From NCBI RefSeq assembly GCF_037949795.1, contig NZ_CP149933.1, positions 372,001 through 436,000 on the forward strand: DNA of 64,000 bases, given 5' to 3'. Made by a program: the position numbers and the translations under genes. This document shows positions 17,061 through 25,957 of the stretch, one piece after another. The notes beneath the pieces are model-generated. The model saw only the letters and a list, made by a program, of their open reading frames with translations, did no database searches and was not told the DNA's origin. The DNA is from Thioclava sp. GXIMD2076. Its GTDB lineage: Bacteria; Pseudomonadota; Alphaproteobacteria; Rhodobacterales; Rhodobacteraceae. Position 1 is the stretch's first letter. The number at the start of each line of letters is the position of its first letter.

Positions 17061-18017
17061 ATGACCTATAACCAACCCTTGGGCGGCAATAGTATGCCGC
17101 GTTTCGGCGGCCCTGCCACGATGATGCGCCTGCCTGCTCAGGAAAACGCGCAGGGGCTCGATGCCTGTTTCGTGGGGATCCCGATGGATATCGGCGCCTC
17201 CAACCGCGCAGGCACGCGGCTCGGCCCCCGCCAGATCCGCGACGAGAGCCGGATGATCCGGCCCTATAACATGGCCACCCGTGCTGCCCCCTTCGAGGCG
17301 ATGCAGGTCGCCGATATCGGGGATGTGCCTATCAACACATTCGATCTGAAGAAATCGGTGCAGATCATCGAGGACTACTATCACGCGCTGCTGAGCCATG
17401 ACGCGATCCCGCTGACCTTGGGCGGGGATCACACGCTGACTTGGCCGATCCTGAAGGCGCTGGCCAAGAAGCACGGGCCGGTCGCGCTGATCCATGTGGA
17501 TGCGCATTCCGACACCAACGAGGCGATGTTTGGCGAGACCATAGCCCATGGCTGCCCCTTCCGCCGCGCGTGGGAGGATGGTTGCCTGATCAATGACCGC
17601 GTCACCCAGATCGGGTTGCGCGCCACGGGCTATGCGGCGGATGATTTCGACTGGGGGCGGGCGCAGGGCTGGCGCGTGGTGCAGGCCGAGGAATGCTGGT
17701 ACCAGTCGATGAAGCCCCTGATGGAGGAGGTGCGTGCCCGTGTGGGCGATGCGCCGGTCTATCTGTCTTTCGATATCGACAGCCTCGATCCGGCTTTCGC
17801 ACCCGGCACCGGTACGGTGGAACCGGGCGGGCTGAGCACATGGCAGGCCTACGAGATCGTGCGCGGCTGTGCCGGTCTCAATCTGGTGGGCTGCGATCTG
17901 GTGGAGGTCTCACCGCCCTATGACCCTTCGGGCAATACGGCGGTGATTGCGGCGAACCTGCTTTACGAGATGCTCTGCGTCTTGCCGAAATCGGAGGCGC
18001 ATCGGCTGGCCCGTTAG
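17061..18017 (+). CDS. Ureohydrolase: agmatinase / guanidinobutyrase family
   Basis: 318 residues; GAGGAG precedes the ATG. The binuclear Mn site ligands are all present: His124 (GGDHT), Asp147/His149/Asp151 (HVDAHSD), Asp238/Asp240 (SFDIDSLDPAFAPGTG). It splits a guanidino compound into urea and an amine. The family cannot be resolved further by eye: agmatinase, 4-guanidinobutyrase and 3-guanidinopropionase share these motifs. It lies between an OruR-like regulator and the guanidine locus, overlapping gdx tail to tail by 4 bp. A guanidino substrate other than arginine is plausible. Nickel-dependent guanidine hydrolases also belong to this superfamily, but nothing here singles that activity out. 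Confidence 0.88.
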   Translation: MTYNQPLGGNSMPRFGGPATMMRLPAQENAQGLDACFVGIPMDIGASNRAGTRLGPRQIRDESRMIRPYNMATRAAPFEAMQVADIGDVPINTFDLKKSVQIIEDYYHALLSHDAIPLTLGGDHTLTWPILKALAKKHGPVALIHVDAHSDTNEAMFGETIAHGCPFRRAWEDGCLINDRVTQIGLRATGYAADDFDWGRAQGWRVVQAEECWYQSMKPLMEEVRARVGDAPVYLSFDIDSLDPAFAPGTGTVEPGGLSTWQAYEIVRGCAGLNLVGCDLVEVSPPYDPSGNTAVIAANLLYEMLCVLPKSEAHRLAR

Positions 18018-18331
18018 GGCGTGGTGAGTTTCATCAGCACGATGCCTGCGATGATCAGCCCTGCGGCCAACAGCCGGAGCGGGCTGATCTCCTCGCCTAG
18101 AAAGGTAACGCCAAGGATGAAGGTGCCCACCACCCCGATGCCGGACCAGACCCCATAGGCCGTGCTGAGCGGCAGCGACCGCATCGCCAGTGCCAGCATG
18201 GCGAAACTGGCCAGCACCGAGACCAGCATCACCACACTCGGCACCAATATCGTGAACCCGTGCGATTTCTTCATCGCGACCGCCCAGATGATTTCGAGAA
18301 GCCCCGCAAGCGCGAGCTGTATCCATGCCAT
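18014..18331 (-). CDS. gdx: SMR-family guanidinium exporter Gdx (SugE)
   Basis: 105 residues and four membrane helices. The conserved membrane Glu is in GLLEIIWAVAMKKSHG (about residue 13). The WAVAMKKS and AYGVWSGIGVVGTFILG motifs distinguish SugE/Gdx from EmrE. Gdx works as an antiparallel dual-topology dimer exporting guanidinium in exchange for protons. It is the last gene of the guanidine operon, 81 bp after allophanate hydrolase. That gap holds a two-hairpin guanidine-II riboswitch (18352-18399) directly upstream of the CAGGAG ribosome site at 18340-18345. Confidence 0.93.
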   Translation of the reverse strand: MAWIQLALAGLLEIIWAVAMKKSHGFTILVPSVVMLVSVLASFAMLALAMRSLPLSTAYGVWSGIGVVGTFILGVTFLGEEISPLRLLAAGLIIAGIVLMKLTTP

Positions 18332-18351
18332 ATGACTGGCTCCTGTCAGAT

Positions 18352-18399
18352 CGGGCCGTCCCGGGTGGAAAACGGCCGGAGAGGTCGTCCCCTCCGGCC
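18352..18399 (-). ncRNA. Guanidine-II (mini-ykkC) riboswitch upstream of gdx
   Basis: On the minus strand two hairpins follow each other. P1 (18399-18374) has an 11-bp stem beginning GGCCGGAG and an ACGA tetraloop. P2 (18363-18352) has CGGG, loop ACGG, CCCG. The linker is 10 bases (GTTTTCCACC), and CAGGAG follows 6 bases after P2. Two stems with ACGR loops just ahead of a Shine-Dalgarno is the defining pattern of guanidine-II riboswitches, which typically sit before SugE/Gdx genes. Guanidine-driven loop-loop contact is thought to free the ribosome site. The GTTTT after P1 could also let P1 act as a weak terminator. Confidence 0.88.
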
Positions 18400-18412
18400 T
18401 GCGCCTTTTACC

Positions 18413-20197
18413 TTATCCCTGCGTAGCGCGCCATGCCCGCCAGCCGCCGAAGGCGGTAATATCCTCGGCGCCCTCGGTGGCATGGGCCTCGCAGAGGAAA
18501 CAGGTCACCGCGCGGCCATCGGCCAGCGTCACCTTCCCCACCCCCAAGGGCGCGGGAATTGCCGCCACAAAGGCGCCGAAAGCTGCGGGCGGGAGTGCCC
18601 AGAGTTCCAGTTCGATCCCATCGCCCGTGGCGTTCGGCACACGGACCAGACCCGGCTTGGCCGGCACCGTGCCCGTGAGGCTATAAAGGCGGTAGTCGCC
18701 CGCGGTGCGGGTCGTCTCCAGCAATATCCCGCCCGGCCCTGTCAGCTCGTGGTTCAGGGGCATCCCTGACAGATGTGCGCCCACGGCGGCAATGGTCAGC
18801 CAGCCTTCGGGCACCTGAGGCGCCGCCTCGGGCAGCACTGCGGAACGCTCGATCCCCATGCCGGAGGCAGCCGCTTTCTGCATGGCGGTGGCAAAGGGCA
18901 CGAGCGCCTGATCACTGAAGGGCGGCGCCACGAATTGCACGCCCGTGGGCAGACCCGACGCACCAAAACCTCCGGGCACCGCAATCGCCGCATAGCCAAG
19001 GAGATTGGCGAAATTGGTATAAAGTCCGAACTCGCTGTTGCGCTTGACCGGCTCGGCCAACATATCCGCCACCGTGCAGCGCGTGGGCGAGGTCGGCAGC
19101 ATCAGCATATCGACCGCCTCCCAGACAGGCTTTACCTTCTGACGCAGCGCATTCAGCCGGTAAAGCCCGTTGAACACATCGACCGCGCTATATTTACGCG
19201 CGCCCTCGATAATGCCGCGCACGGTCGGGTCGAAGCTGTCGGCATGATCGTTGAGGAAAGGCTCGACGGCGGCCAGACGCTCGGCCACCCATGGGCCGTC
19301 ATAAAGGAGTGCTGCCGCCTCGCGGAAGGGTGCATAGTCAAAGGGCACCAGCTCGGCCCCCAAATCCTCCGCGCGTTTGCAGGCAGCGTCATAGGCAGCC
19401 TCGACCTCCGCATTGCCATAGAAATTCCTCTCGGCCCCCGCCAGCACGCCAATCCGCAGACGCGCGGGCAGAGCGTGGGGCGTGGCCACGCGCGAGAAGG
19501 GATCGGCCGCATCATAGCCCTCCATCACCGCGCGCACCTCGGCCGCCTCTGGCACCGATCCGGCAAACACCGTGATCACATCGACCGAGGCACAGGCCGG
19601 CACAAGGCCGGTATTGGGCACGAGGCCCGGCGAGGGTTTGAGCCCCACGAGATTGTTGAACATCGCAGGCACCCGCCCCGAGCCCGCCGTATCGGTGCCG
19701 AGCGAGAAGGCGCAAAGCCCCGATGCCACGGCCACAGCCGAGCCCGAGGAGGACCCGCCCGAGACATAATCGGCAGCGAACACACAGCGCGGGATACCAT
19801 AGGGCGAACGCGAGCCGTTGAGCCCCGTGGCGAACTGGTCGAGATTGGTCTTGCCGATCAGGATCGCGCCCGCCGCCTTCAGCCGCGCAATCACCGTGGC
19901 ATCCGCCGCAGGATCATAGGCAAAATCAGGGCAGGCCGCCGTGGTGGGCAGGCCGATCGCGTCGATATTATCCTTGGCGGCAAAGGGGATGCCGTAAAGG
20001 GGCAGCCCTTCGGGGCCACGCGCGACAAGCGCCTTGGCCTGCGCGCGCAGATCCTCGGCCTTGGCCCGCGTGATGAAGATCGCGGGGTCTTTGGACGCAT
20101 CGCAACGGCGGATGACCTCCTCGATCAGATCAAGGGGGGTCATACCGCTGGCATAGGCTTTGCGGATTGCGGTGATGGACAGAAATTCGGGCAGCAT
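18413..20197 (-). CDS. atzF: Allophanate hydrolase
   Basis: 594 residues. The N-terminal amidase-signature domain has the triad Lys75 (FAAKDNID), Ser149 (SGGSSSGS) and nucleophile Ser173 (TDTAGSGRVPA). A separate C-terminal allophanate_hydrolase_C domain (from about 470) includes VPNATGDGIELELWALP. It cleaves allophanate to ammonium and CO2, the last step of both urea and guanidine assimilation by the carboxylase route. Its start shares one base with the carboxylase stop (TGATG), so the two are translationally coupled. Confidence 0.93.
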   Translation of the reverse strand: MLPEFLSITAIRKAYASGMTPLDLIEEVIRRCDASKDPAIFITRAKAEDLRAQAKALVARGPEGLPLYGIPFAAKDNIDAIGLPTTAACPDFAYDPAADATVIARLKAAGAILIGKTNLDQFATGLNGSRSPYGIPRCVFAADYVSGGSSSGSAVAVASGLCAFSLGTDTAGSGRVPAMFNNLVGLKPSPGLVPNTGLVPACASVDVITVFAGSVPEAAEVRAVMEGYDAADPFSRVATPHALPARLRIGVLAGAERNFYGNAEVEAAYDAACKRAEDLGAELVPFDYAPFREAAALLYDGPWVAERLAAVEPFLNDHADSFDPTVRGIIEGARKYSAVDVFNGLYRLNALRQKVKPVWEAVDMLMLPTSPTRCTVADMLAEPVKRNSEFGLYTNFANLLGYAAIAVPGGFGASGLPTGVQFVAPPFSDQALVPFATAMQKAAASGMGIERSAVLPEAAPQVPEGWLTIAAVGAHLSGMPLNHELTGPGGILLETTRTAGDYRLYSLTGTVPAKPGLVRVPNATGDGIELELWALPPAAFGAFVAAIPAPLGVGKVTLADGRAVTCFLCEAHATEGAEDITAFGGWRAWRATQG

Positions 20198-23100
20198 CAG
20201 AGGGCCTCCACAATGGCAAGCAGATCGCCTGCATGAACGGTACGGCCGGGGGCCGTGCGGGTTTCGGTCAGACGGCCCGCGCTGGGGCTGGTCACGGGGA
20301 TCTCCATTTTCATCGATTCAACGATGGCAATGGGCTGGCCTGCGGCAACAGGCTCTCCGGGGGCCACGAGGAATTTCCACAGGCTCCCGGGCACGGGGCT
20401 TTCGACACCGGTGCACCCCTCGGGCACCTCGCCCGCATCGGCACCAAAGACCTCATCGACCGAGAAATGATCCAAGCCCTCGTCGATCCAGCGCTGGCGC
20501 TCGGTCTCAAAGGCCGCCTGCTGGCGCGCCTTGAAGGTCCGAGCCGCCCCTTGGTCGATCCGCGCCTTCTCAGAGGCCCAATCGAAAGTGCCCTCCTCGA
20601 TGCGCACATCATAGCGCCCATGCGGGAAGGCCTCGCGGGCTTCCGTCAATTCGTCATGATCCACCTCGAAGAAGCGGATCTGGTCGAAATGATCCAAGAG
20701 CCACGGGCGGTCGCCAAAGGCTTTGGTGCGCCGCCATGTGTTCCACATCTGGATCGTACGTCCAAAGAGCTGATAGCCCCCCGGCCCCTCCATCCCGTAG
20801 ACGCACATATAGGCGCCGCCGATGCCCACGGCATTTTCCGGCGTCCAAGTGCGGGCGGGATTATATTTGGTGGTCACGAGCCGATGCGCAGGGTCCACGG
20901 GCGTGGCCACCGGCGCGCCAAGATAGACATCGCCCAGACCCATCACCAGATAGCGGGCATCAAAAATGGTGCGCTTGACGGCAGCCTCATCCTCCAGCCC
21001 GTTGATCCGGCGGATGAACTCGATGTTATCGGGGCACCAGGGCGCATTGGGGCGCACCAGCTCCTGATATTTGCGCATCGCCAGTTCCGCCTGCGGATCC
21101 TTCCACGACAGCGGCAGCCAGACGGTGCGGGTGGGCACCTTCATCTGATGGGCGGGCGGCAGGCTGGCCTCGATCCTCTGCAGCTCGCGCAGCAGGTCGG
21201 GTCGGGAAATCCGCGCCGGATCATAGTGGATCTGCAGGGACCGGATGCCCGGCGTCAGGTCGCGCAGCGGCAGACCTGCGGCCACCACCGCCTGCATCAG
21301 CGCCTGCACGCGCAGCCGCAGCTCGATATCGAGCGCCATCGGGCCATATTCGACAAGCAGGTTCGCATCGCCCTGACGACGATAGACCACAGGCACATCC
21401 CCTGCCCCCTCGCCCAAAATGGGCGAACCGAGTTTTTGCAGGCTGGGCGTGGCAAGCCGCGGGCCTGCCACCGGATCCTCGGGGCGATGGGCCGCAGAGA
21501 AGCGGATCCTGTCGCCCGGACGGAGCTGCCCCAGCTTCCACTGGTCCTCCTCGGCGACCACCGCAGGGCAGACAAAACCGCCAAGGCTCGGGCCGTCCGG
21601 CCCCAGCAAAATGGGCATATCACCGGTGAAATCGATCGCGCCGATCGCATAGGCATTGTCGTGGATATTCGACGGATGCAGCCCCGCCTCGCCGCCATCT
21701 GGGCGCGCCCAGTCGGGGGCGGGGCCAATCAGCCGCACGCCGGTACGGGCCGAGTTGAAATGCACCTCATAGGCGGTGGAAAATAGCGTCTCGATATCGC
21801 TCTCGCGGAAGAAATCCGGCGCACCATGCGGGCCGAAGACCACCGACAGCTCCCACTCATGGGTCAGGTCGGCGGGCTCCAGTGCCTCGGGCTCGCCCCG
21901 GGCCGCGCCGATATGGAGCGTATCGCCGGTTTTCAGAACCCCCGTCGCATGGCCGCCGAATTTACCCAAGGCAAAGGTCGCGCGCGAGCCCAGCACCTCG
22001 GGCGCGGCAAACCCGCCCTCAACCGCTAGATAGGCGCGCTGGCCAGCGCCGCTAATCGTGCCAATCGCCAGTGTCGCACCCGCGGAAATATCGACCACCG
22101 GCCCCTCGACAGGCGCACCGTCGAGCACCATCGCCATCTTTGCCCCTGCCAGAGCCACGCGGGTCTCGGTCAGAAAGCGCAGGGTCGGACCGTTGACGGT
22201 CAGCTCCAGCGTGGTGGTATCGGGCGGGTTGCCCAGCAGACGGTTGGCATTGCGATGGCTGCGGGCATCCATCGGCCCCGAAGGCGGCACGCCCACGCCC
22301 CACATCCCCACGCGTCCGGGCAGTTCCTGAATGGACGACTGCGCACCGGGTGCCAGAACCTCGATCACCGCGGGGGTAAACCCGAACGTATCCAGCGCAC
22401 GGGTCTCGACCTTCCCCGAGCCCAACAGGTCGGAGGCGGCAATGGCGCGCAGATAATGGAGGTTGGTCTCGATTCCTGCAACGCGCGTTTCGGCCAGCGC
22501 GTCCTGCAGCTTGGCCAGCGCCTCGGCGCGGTTGGCACCATGCACGATCACCTTGGCCAGCATCGGATCATAGAAGGGCGTGACCTCGGTGCCGGTGGCA
22601 ATCCAGCCATCATTGCGGGCCTTTTCGGAAAAGCTGACTTCGGTCAGTAATCCCGCCGAGGGGCGGAAACCGGCATGCGGCATCTCGGCATAGAGCCGCG
22701 CCTCGAAAGCGGCGCCTTGGGAGACGGGCAGCTGCGCGGGGATCGGGTCCTCGCCCGCCGCCTGACGCACCATCCATTCGACCAGATCAATGCCGAGCAC
22801 GGCCTCTGTCACAGGGTGCTCGACCTGAAGACGGGTGTTGACTTCGAGGAAGTAGAACTCTTCGCGGGCAGGGTCATAGATAAATTCGACCGTCCCCGCC
22901 GAAGCATAATCCACCGAGGCACAGAGATCGCGGGCAGCCTGTAGCAGCCGCGCGCGGACCTCGTCGCGCAGATGCGGCGCGGGGGTCTCCTCGATGACCT
23001 TCTGGTTGCGGCGCTGGAGCGAGCAGTCGCGCTCGCCCAAAGCCACCACACGGCCCTGACCATTGCCGAAGATCTGCACCTCGACATGGCGGGCATGCCC

Positions 23101-23706
23101 CACGAAACGTTCCAGATAAAGACGCGCATCGCCAAAGCTCGCCCCTGCCATCCGCTCGACCGACGCATAGGCCGCGCTCAGCGCCGCCTCATCGGCGCAA
23201 AGCTGCATGCCGATGCCGCCGCCGCCAGCCGTCGATTTCAGCATCACCGGATAGCCCACGCAGGAAGCCTCGGTGAGCGCCTCATCAGGCCCCGACAGAA
23301 GGCCCGATCCGGGCAAAAGCGGCACACCCGCCGCCCTAGCCAGATCGCGGGCGGTATGTTTGAGCCCGAAAGCCTCCACATGTTCGGGACGCGGGCCAAT
23401 CAGGCGGATGCCGTGATCCGCCAGCTTGCGCGAGAACTCGAGGTTCTCGCTCAGGAACCCGTAGCCCGGATGGACGGCCTGCGCGCCCGTGGCAAGGCAG
23501 GCCTCGATCACGGTATCGATCTGCAGATAGCTTTCCGAGGCCGCAGGCGGCCCCAGACGGACCGCCTCATCGGCGGCAGACACATGGGGCGCGAAACGGT
23601 CGGCATCGGAATAGACGGCGACAGAGGCCACCCCCATCTTGCGCAACGTCTTGATAATCCGCAGCGCGATCTCGCCACGGTTGGCAACTAGCACCTTGTC
23701 GAACAT
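20197..23706 (-). CDS. Guanidine (urea-type) carboxylase, biotin-dependent
   Basis: 1169 residues, close to the usual ~1200 for single-chain urea/guanidine carboxylase. In order: biotin carboxylase (about 1-450, with the ATP-grasp loop STAGGGGIGM); KipA/PxpC-like AHS2 (about 470-770, GRVGMWGVGVPPSGPMD); KipI/PxpB-like AHS1 (about 790-1000); a linker; and a C-terminal biotinyl domain with Lys1133 in ESMKMEI. It carboxylates guanidine to carboxyguanidine using ATP and bicarbonate; family members annotated as urea carboxylase do this when encoded with carboxyguanidine deiminase. I prefer guanidine because the deiminase genes, importer, two guanidine riboswitches and Gdx surround it. Urea remains a possible side substrate. 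Confidence 0.9.
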   Translation of the reverse strand: MFDKVLVANRGEIALRIIKTLRKMGVASVAVYSDADRFAPHVSAADEAVRLGPPAASESYLQIDTVIEACLATGAQAVHPGYGFLSENLEFSRKLADHGIRLIGPRPEHVEAFGLKHTARDLARAAGVPLLPGSGLLSGPDEALTEASCVGYPVMLKSTAGGGGIGMQLCADEAALSAAYASVERMAGASFGDARLYLERFVGHARHVEVQIFGNGQGRVVALGERDCSLQRRNQKVIEETPAPHLRDEVRARLLQAARDLCASVDYASAGTVEFIYDPAREEFYFLEVNTRLQVEHPVTEAVLGIDLVEWMVRQAAGEDPIPAQLPVSQGAAFEARLYAEMPHAGFRPSAGLLTEVSFSEKARNDGWIATGTEVTPFYDPMLAKVIVHGANRAEALAKLQDALAETRVAGIETNLHYLRAIAASDLLGSGKVETRALDTFGFTPAVIEVLAPGAQSSIQELPGRVGMWGVGVPPSGPMDARSHRNANRLLGNPPDTTTLELTVNGPTLRFLTETRVALAGAKMAMVLDGAPVEGPVVDISAGATLAIGTISGAGQRAYLAVEGGFAAPEVLGSRATFALGKFGGHATGVLKTGDTLHIGAARGEPEALEPADLTHEWELSVVFGPHGAPDFFRESDIETLFSTAYEVHFNSARTGVRLIGPAPDWARPDGGEAGLHPSNIHDNAYAIGAIDFTGDMPILLGPDGPSLGGFVCPAVVAEEDQWKLGQLRPGDRIRFSAAHRPEDPVAGPRLATPSLQKLGSPILGEGAGDVPVVYRRQGDANLLVEYGPMALDIELRLRVQALMQAVVAAGLPLRDLTPGIRSLQIHYDPARISRPDLLRELQRIEASLPPAHQMKVPTRTVWLPLSWKDPQAELAMRKYQELVRPNAPWCPDNIEFIRRINGLEDEAAVKRTIFDARYLVMGLGDVYLGAPVATPVDPAHRLVTTKYNPARTWTPENAVGIGGAYMCVYGMEGPGGYQLFGRTIQMWNTWRRTKAFGDRPWLLDHFDQIRFFEVDHDELTEAREAFPHGRYDVRIEEGTFDWASEKARIDQGAARTFKARQQAAFETERQRWIDEGLDHFSVDEVFGADAGEVPEGCTGVESPVPGSLWKFLVAPGEPVAAGQPIAIVESMKMEIPVTSPSAGRLTETRTAPGRTVHAGDLLAIVEAL

Positions 23707-23711
23707 GGCCC

Positions 23712-24317
23712 TTACTCCCCGATCACTACGCGGATCGGCGTCGGATCGAAGCCGTTGCAGGGATTGTTGATCTGCGGGCAGTTCGAGATGACGCAGAGCA
23801 CATCCATCTCGGCCTTCATCTCGACGTAATCGCCAGGGCTCGAGATGCCGTCATCGATGGTCATCGACCCGTTCTGCGAGATCGGCACATTCATGAAGAA
23901 ATTGAGGTTCGGCACGATGTCGCGCTTGTCCATGCCGTATTTCGACAGTTCCAGAATGAAATTCTCGCGGCAGGCATGCTGATAGGATGTCTCGTGGCCG
24001 AAACGCACGGTATTGCTCTCGCGCGAGCAGCAGCCCGCATTCGTGTCATGGCGCCCCGAGGTATCATCGACCACGGTCAGCATAACGCGCCCCTCCGACG
24101 AGATCAGCTTGGTGCCACGGGTGATATAGGCGCCATTCTGCTCGCGCATGGTGTCTTGCGAGGAATAACGCTCGGAATGGTCACCCGCTGCATAGAAGAT
24201 CGTGTCGATGGCCTGCTGGCCATAGCTGTCGATGATGCGGATCGTCTGGCCCTTTTTAACCAGACCGGACCACGGGCGGTTTGCGGGGATATCATGGATC
24301 TGTTGTTCGTTTTGCAT
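23712..24317 (-). CDS. Carboxyguanidine deiminase subunit (urea-amidolyase-associated protein 2, DUF1989)
   Basis: 201 residues from the ATG at 24317; another in-frame start 13 codons upstream would overlap the previous gene. It has the DUF1989/UAAP2 pattern: GQQAIDTIFYA, a Cys/His-rich stretch GRHDTNAGCCSRESNTVRFG, YQHACRENF, and ISNCPQINNPCNG. The conserved Cys and His residues are likely metal ligands. With its partner (24328-25128) it removes the imino group from carboxyguanidine to give allophanate. It lies 5 bp before the carboxylase. Which of the two proteins corresponds to CgdA or CgdB I cannot settle. Confidence 0.87.
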   Translation of the reverse strand: MQNEQQIHDIPANRPWSGLVKKGQTIRIIDSYGQQAIDTIFYAAGDHSERYSSQDTMREQNGAYITRGTKLISSEGRVMLTVVDDTSGRHDTNAGCCSRESNTVRFGHETSYQHACRENFILELSKYGMDKRDIVPNLNFFMNVPISQNGSMTIDDGISSPGDYVEMKAEMDVLCVISNCPQINNPCNGFDPTPIRVVIGE

Positions 24318-24327
24318 CGGGAAGACC

Positions 24328-25128
24328 TCAGGCGCGAGCGTTGTTTTCAAAGCCACGGATGGCTTCGGCGGTGGCGTTGCGGCACAGGTCGTCCTGTTGG
24401 ACAGCGCGCGCGGTCATGCGCGTCACCGTCAATGCGGGAACATCCGGACCCGTCGTCGGGTCCAGCGGATGGCGGGTATTGGAGAGCGCATAGATCATGT
24501 CTTCCTCGGCGCGCAGCTCGACCCAGTCCTGCCCCGAAAGCAGGCTTTCGTTCCAGAAGAACTGCCCCTTGTCATCCACACGCACCGGCGCGAAGAAGGT
24601 CAGAAGCGCAGGAAGGTCGCGCTTGCCCAGACCCAGCTTGGCCAGCGCGAGGATCATATTCTCGCGGGTCGAGCGGAAGGCCGGCGTAAACGGCGAGCGG
24701 GCGGGCATGCCACCTGACAGCGCATCATTGGCGCCCGCGCTGTCTTCGATGATCGAATAGAGCACGCGGCCCATATCGGAAAACACCACGCGGCCCTTTT
24801 TCAGATCCGTCGTCCATTGCAGCTTGCAGGTATCGGGCAGGTTCTGGCGCTCAGTCACATCGCCTTCGCGCCATGCCGCAAAAGAGGCCGAAGCCCCGAA
24901 CCCGTTGGCCTGAAGGCGCAGGATCTCGCCCTTTTGCAGACGGGCGGTGTAATACCAGCCCCCCGGCACGGTCTCGTCCCAGATCACCCCTTCGGGCGCG
25001 GGTGCGGGCAGCGGGCTCGGCTGCGGCATGGCAGAGGGCGCGGCCTCCAGCCCGCGGCGTTGATGGTCTTCATAGCGGGCGCGATCGGCAGCGATAGTCT
25101 CGGGCTTACGCGGAGTGTGTTGCAGCAT
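24328..25128 (-). CDS. Carboxyguanidine deiminase subunit (urea-amidolyase-associated protein 1, DUF1989)
   Basis: 266 residues, a longer paralogue of the downstream protein. A variable Pro-rich segment (about 30-46) precedes the DUF1989 core. GGWYYTARLQKGEILRLQ, LYSIIEDSAGANDALSG and SNTRHPLDP correspond to the partner's motifs but lack its Cys-rich segment. The two probably form a heteromeric enzyme in which only one chain keeps the full metal site. It overlaps the end of the ABC ATPase gene by 23 bp, showing tight packing of the operon. Confidence 0.85.
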   Translation of the reverse strand: MLQHTPRKPETIAADRARYEDHQRRGLEAAPSAMPQPSPLPAPAPEGVIWDETVPGGWYYTARLQKGEILRLQANGFGASASFAAWREGDVTERQNLPDTCKLQWTTDLKKGRVVFSDMGRVLYSIIEDSAGANDALSGGMPARSPFTPAFRSTRENMILALAKLGLGKRDLPALLTFFAPVRVDDKGQFFWNESLLSGQDWVELRAEEDMIYALSNTRHPLDPTTGPDVPALTVTRMTARAVQQDDLCRNATAEAIRGFENNARA

Positions 25129-25957
25129 GCGAGAGTTCCTTTGCCCAGGTCGTCCCGGTCAGTGGCCCCTGTTCTGTCGGGTCGTCCCGACGGGGATAAA
25201 TATCGGCATCATAGATCGAAGTGGCCCCTGCCACGCGGGGCGGCCAGATCGCGATGTCCTTGGTGATGGTCGCGCCGTAGCGTAGCCGTTCTTCGGGCAG
25301 GTTGCGGGTGCGCTCGAAGGCGATGATGCGGGTCGATAGGGTGAAGGCCTCACGGATGTCATGGGTGACCATCACCACGCTCATCGGCACCTCGTTCCAG
25401 AGCCGTTTCATCAGCTTGTGGATGTCGGTGCGGATGCCCGGATCAAGCGCGCCAAAAGGCTCGTCCAGCAAAAGCACCTTGGGTTTCATCATCAGCGCCT
25501 GCGCGAGCGCCAGACGTTGTTGCATTCCGCCCGAAAGCTGGGCGGGATATTTATCCTCGGCCCCCGCAAGCCCGACCTCGGCCAGCATCGCGCGGGCCTC
25601 ATCGGCAATGCGCTTGCGGGTGGCACCAAAGGTCCGACCCAAAAGGCGCGCGGCTTTCATCTCGGGGCCTGCCATCACATTGGCCAGCACCGTCATATGC
25701 GGGAAGACCGAATAGCGCTGGAAGACCACGCCCCGATCGGGCCCCGGCTCGGGTGGCAGGGCCTCGCCATCAATGGTGATCGCCCCTCGCGTCAGACCCT
25801 CTTGGCCCAGTAGCATCCGCAGGAAGGTGGTCTTGCCACAGCCCGACGGACCCACAAGCGCGATAAACGAGCGCGGCGCGATCTCGAGATCGATGTTCTG
25901 CAACACGACCTGCTCGCCATATTCCTTCCAGAGGTTTTTCACGGAAATCTGCGTCAT
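25106..25957 (-). CDS. ABC transporter ATPase, guanidine importer
   Basis: 283 residues from the ATG at 25957, which overlaps the permease stop by ATGA; the longer frame is a shadow of the permease gene. Walker A is GPSGCGKTT, the signature is LSGGMQQRLALAQAL, Walker B is VLLLDEPFGALD, with the THD switch His. It is of the SsuB/TauB/NrtD nitrate-sulfonate class and powers the importer with the genes at 25954 and 26779. An unusual ~60-residue C-terminal extension (YGATITKDIAIWPPRVAG onward) is of unknown role. Confidence 0.9.
   Translation of the reverse strand: MTQISVKNLWKEYGEQVVLQNIDLEIAPRSFIALVGPSGCGKTTFLRMLLGQEGLTRGAITIDGEALPPEPGPDRGVVFQRYSVFPHMTVLANVMAGPEMKAARLLGRTFGATRKRIADEARAMLAEVGLAGAEDKYPAQLSGGMQQRLALAQALMMKPKVLLLDEPFGALDPGIRTDIHKLMKRLWNEVPMSVVMVTHDIREAFTLSTRIIAFERTRNLPEERLRYGATITKDIAIWPPRVAGATSIYDADIYPRRDDPTEQGPLTGTTWAKELSHAATHSA

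Noticed and set aside
18773..21786. Two plus-strand frames of about 490-520 codons
   Set aside because: They are antisense to allophanate hydrolase and the carboxylase, both of which have clear catalytic motifs in the minus-strand frames.
20197..23706. Annotation as plain urea carboxylase
   Set aside because: The two DUF1989 proteins, two guanidine riboswitches, importer and Gdx exporter all argue for guanidine as the primary substrate; urea remains possible.
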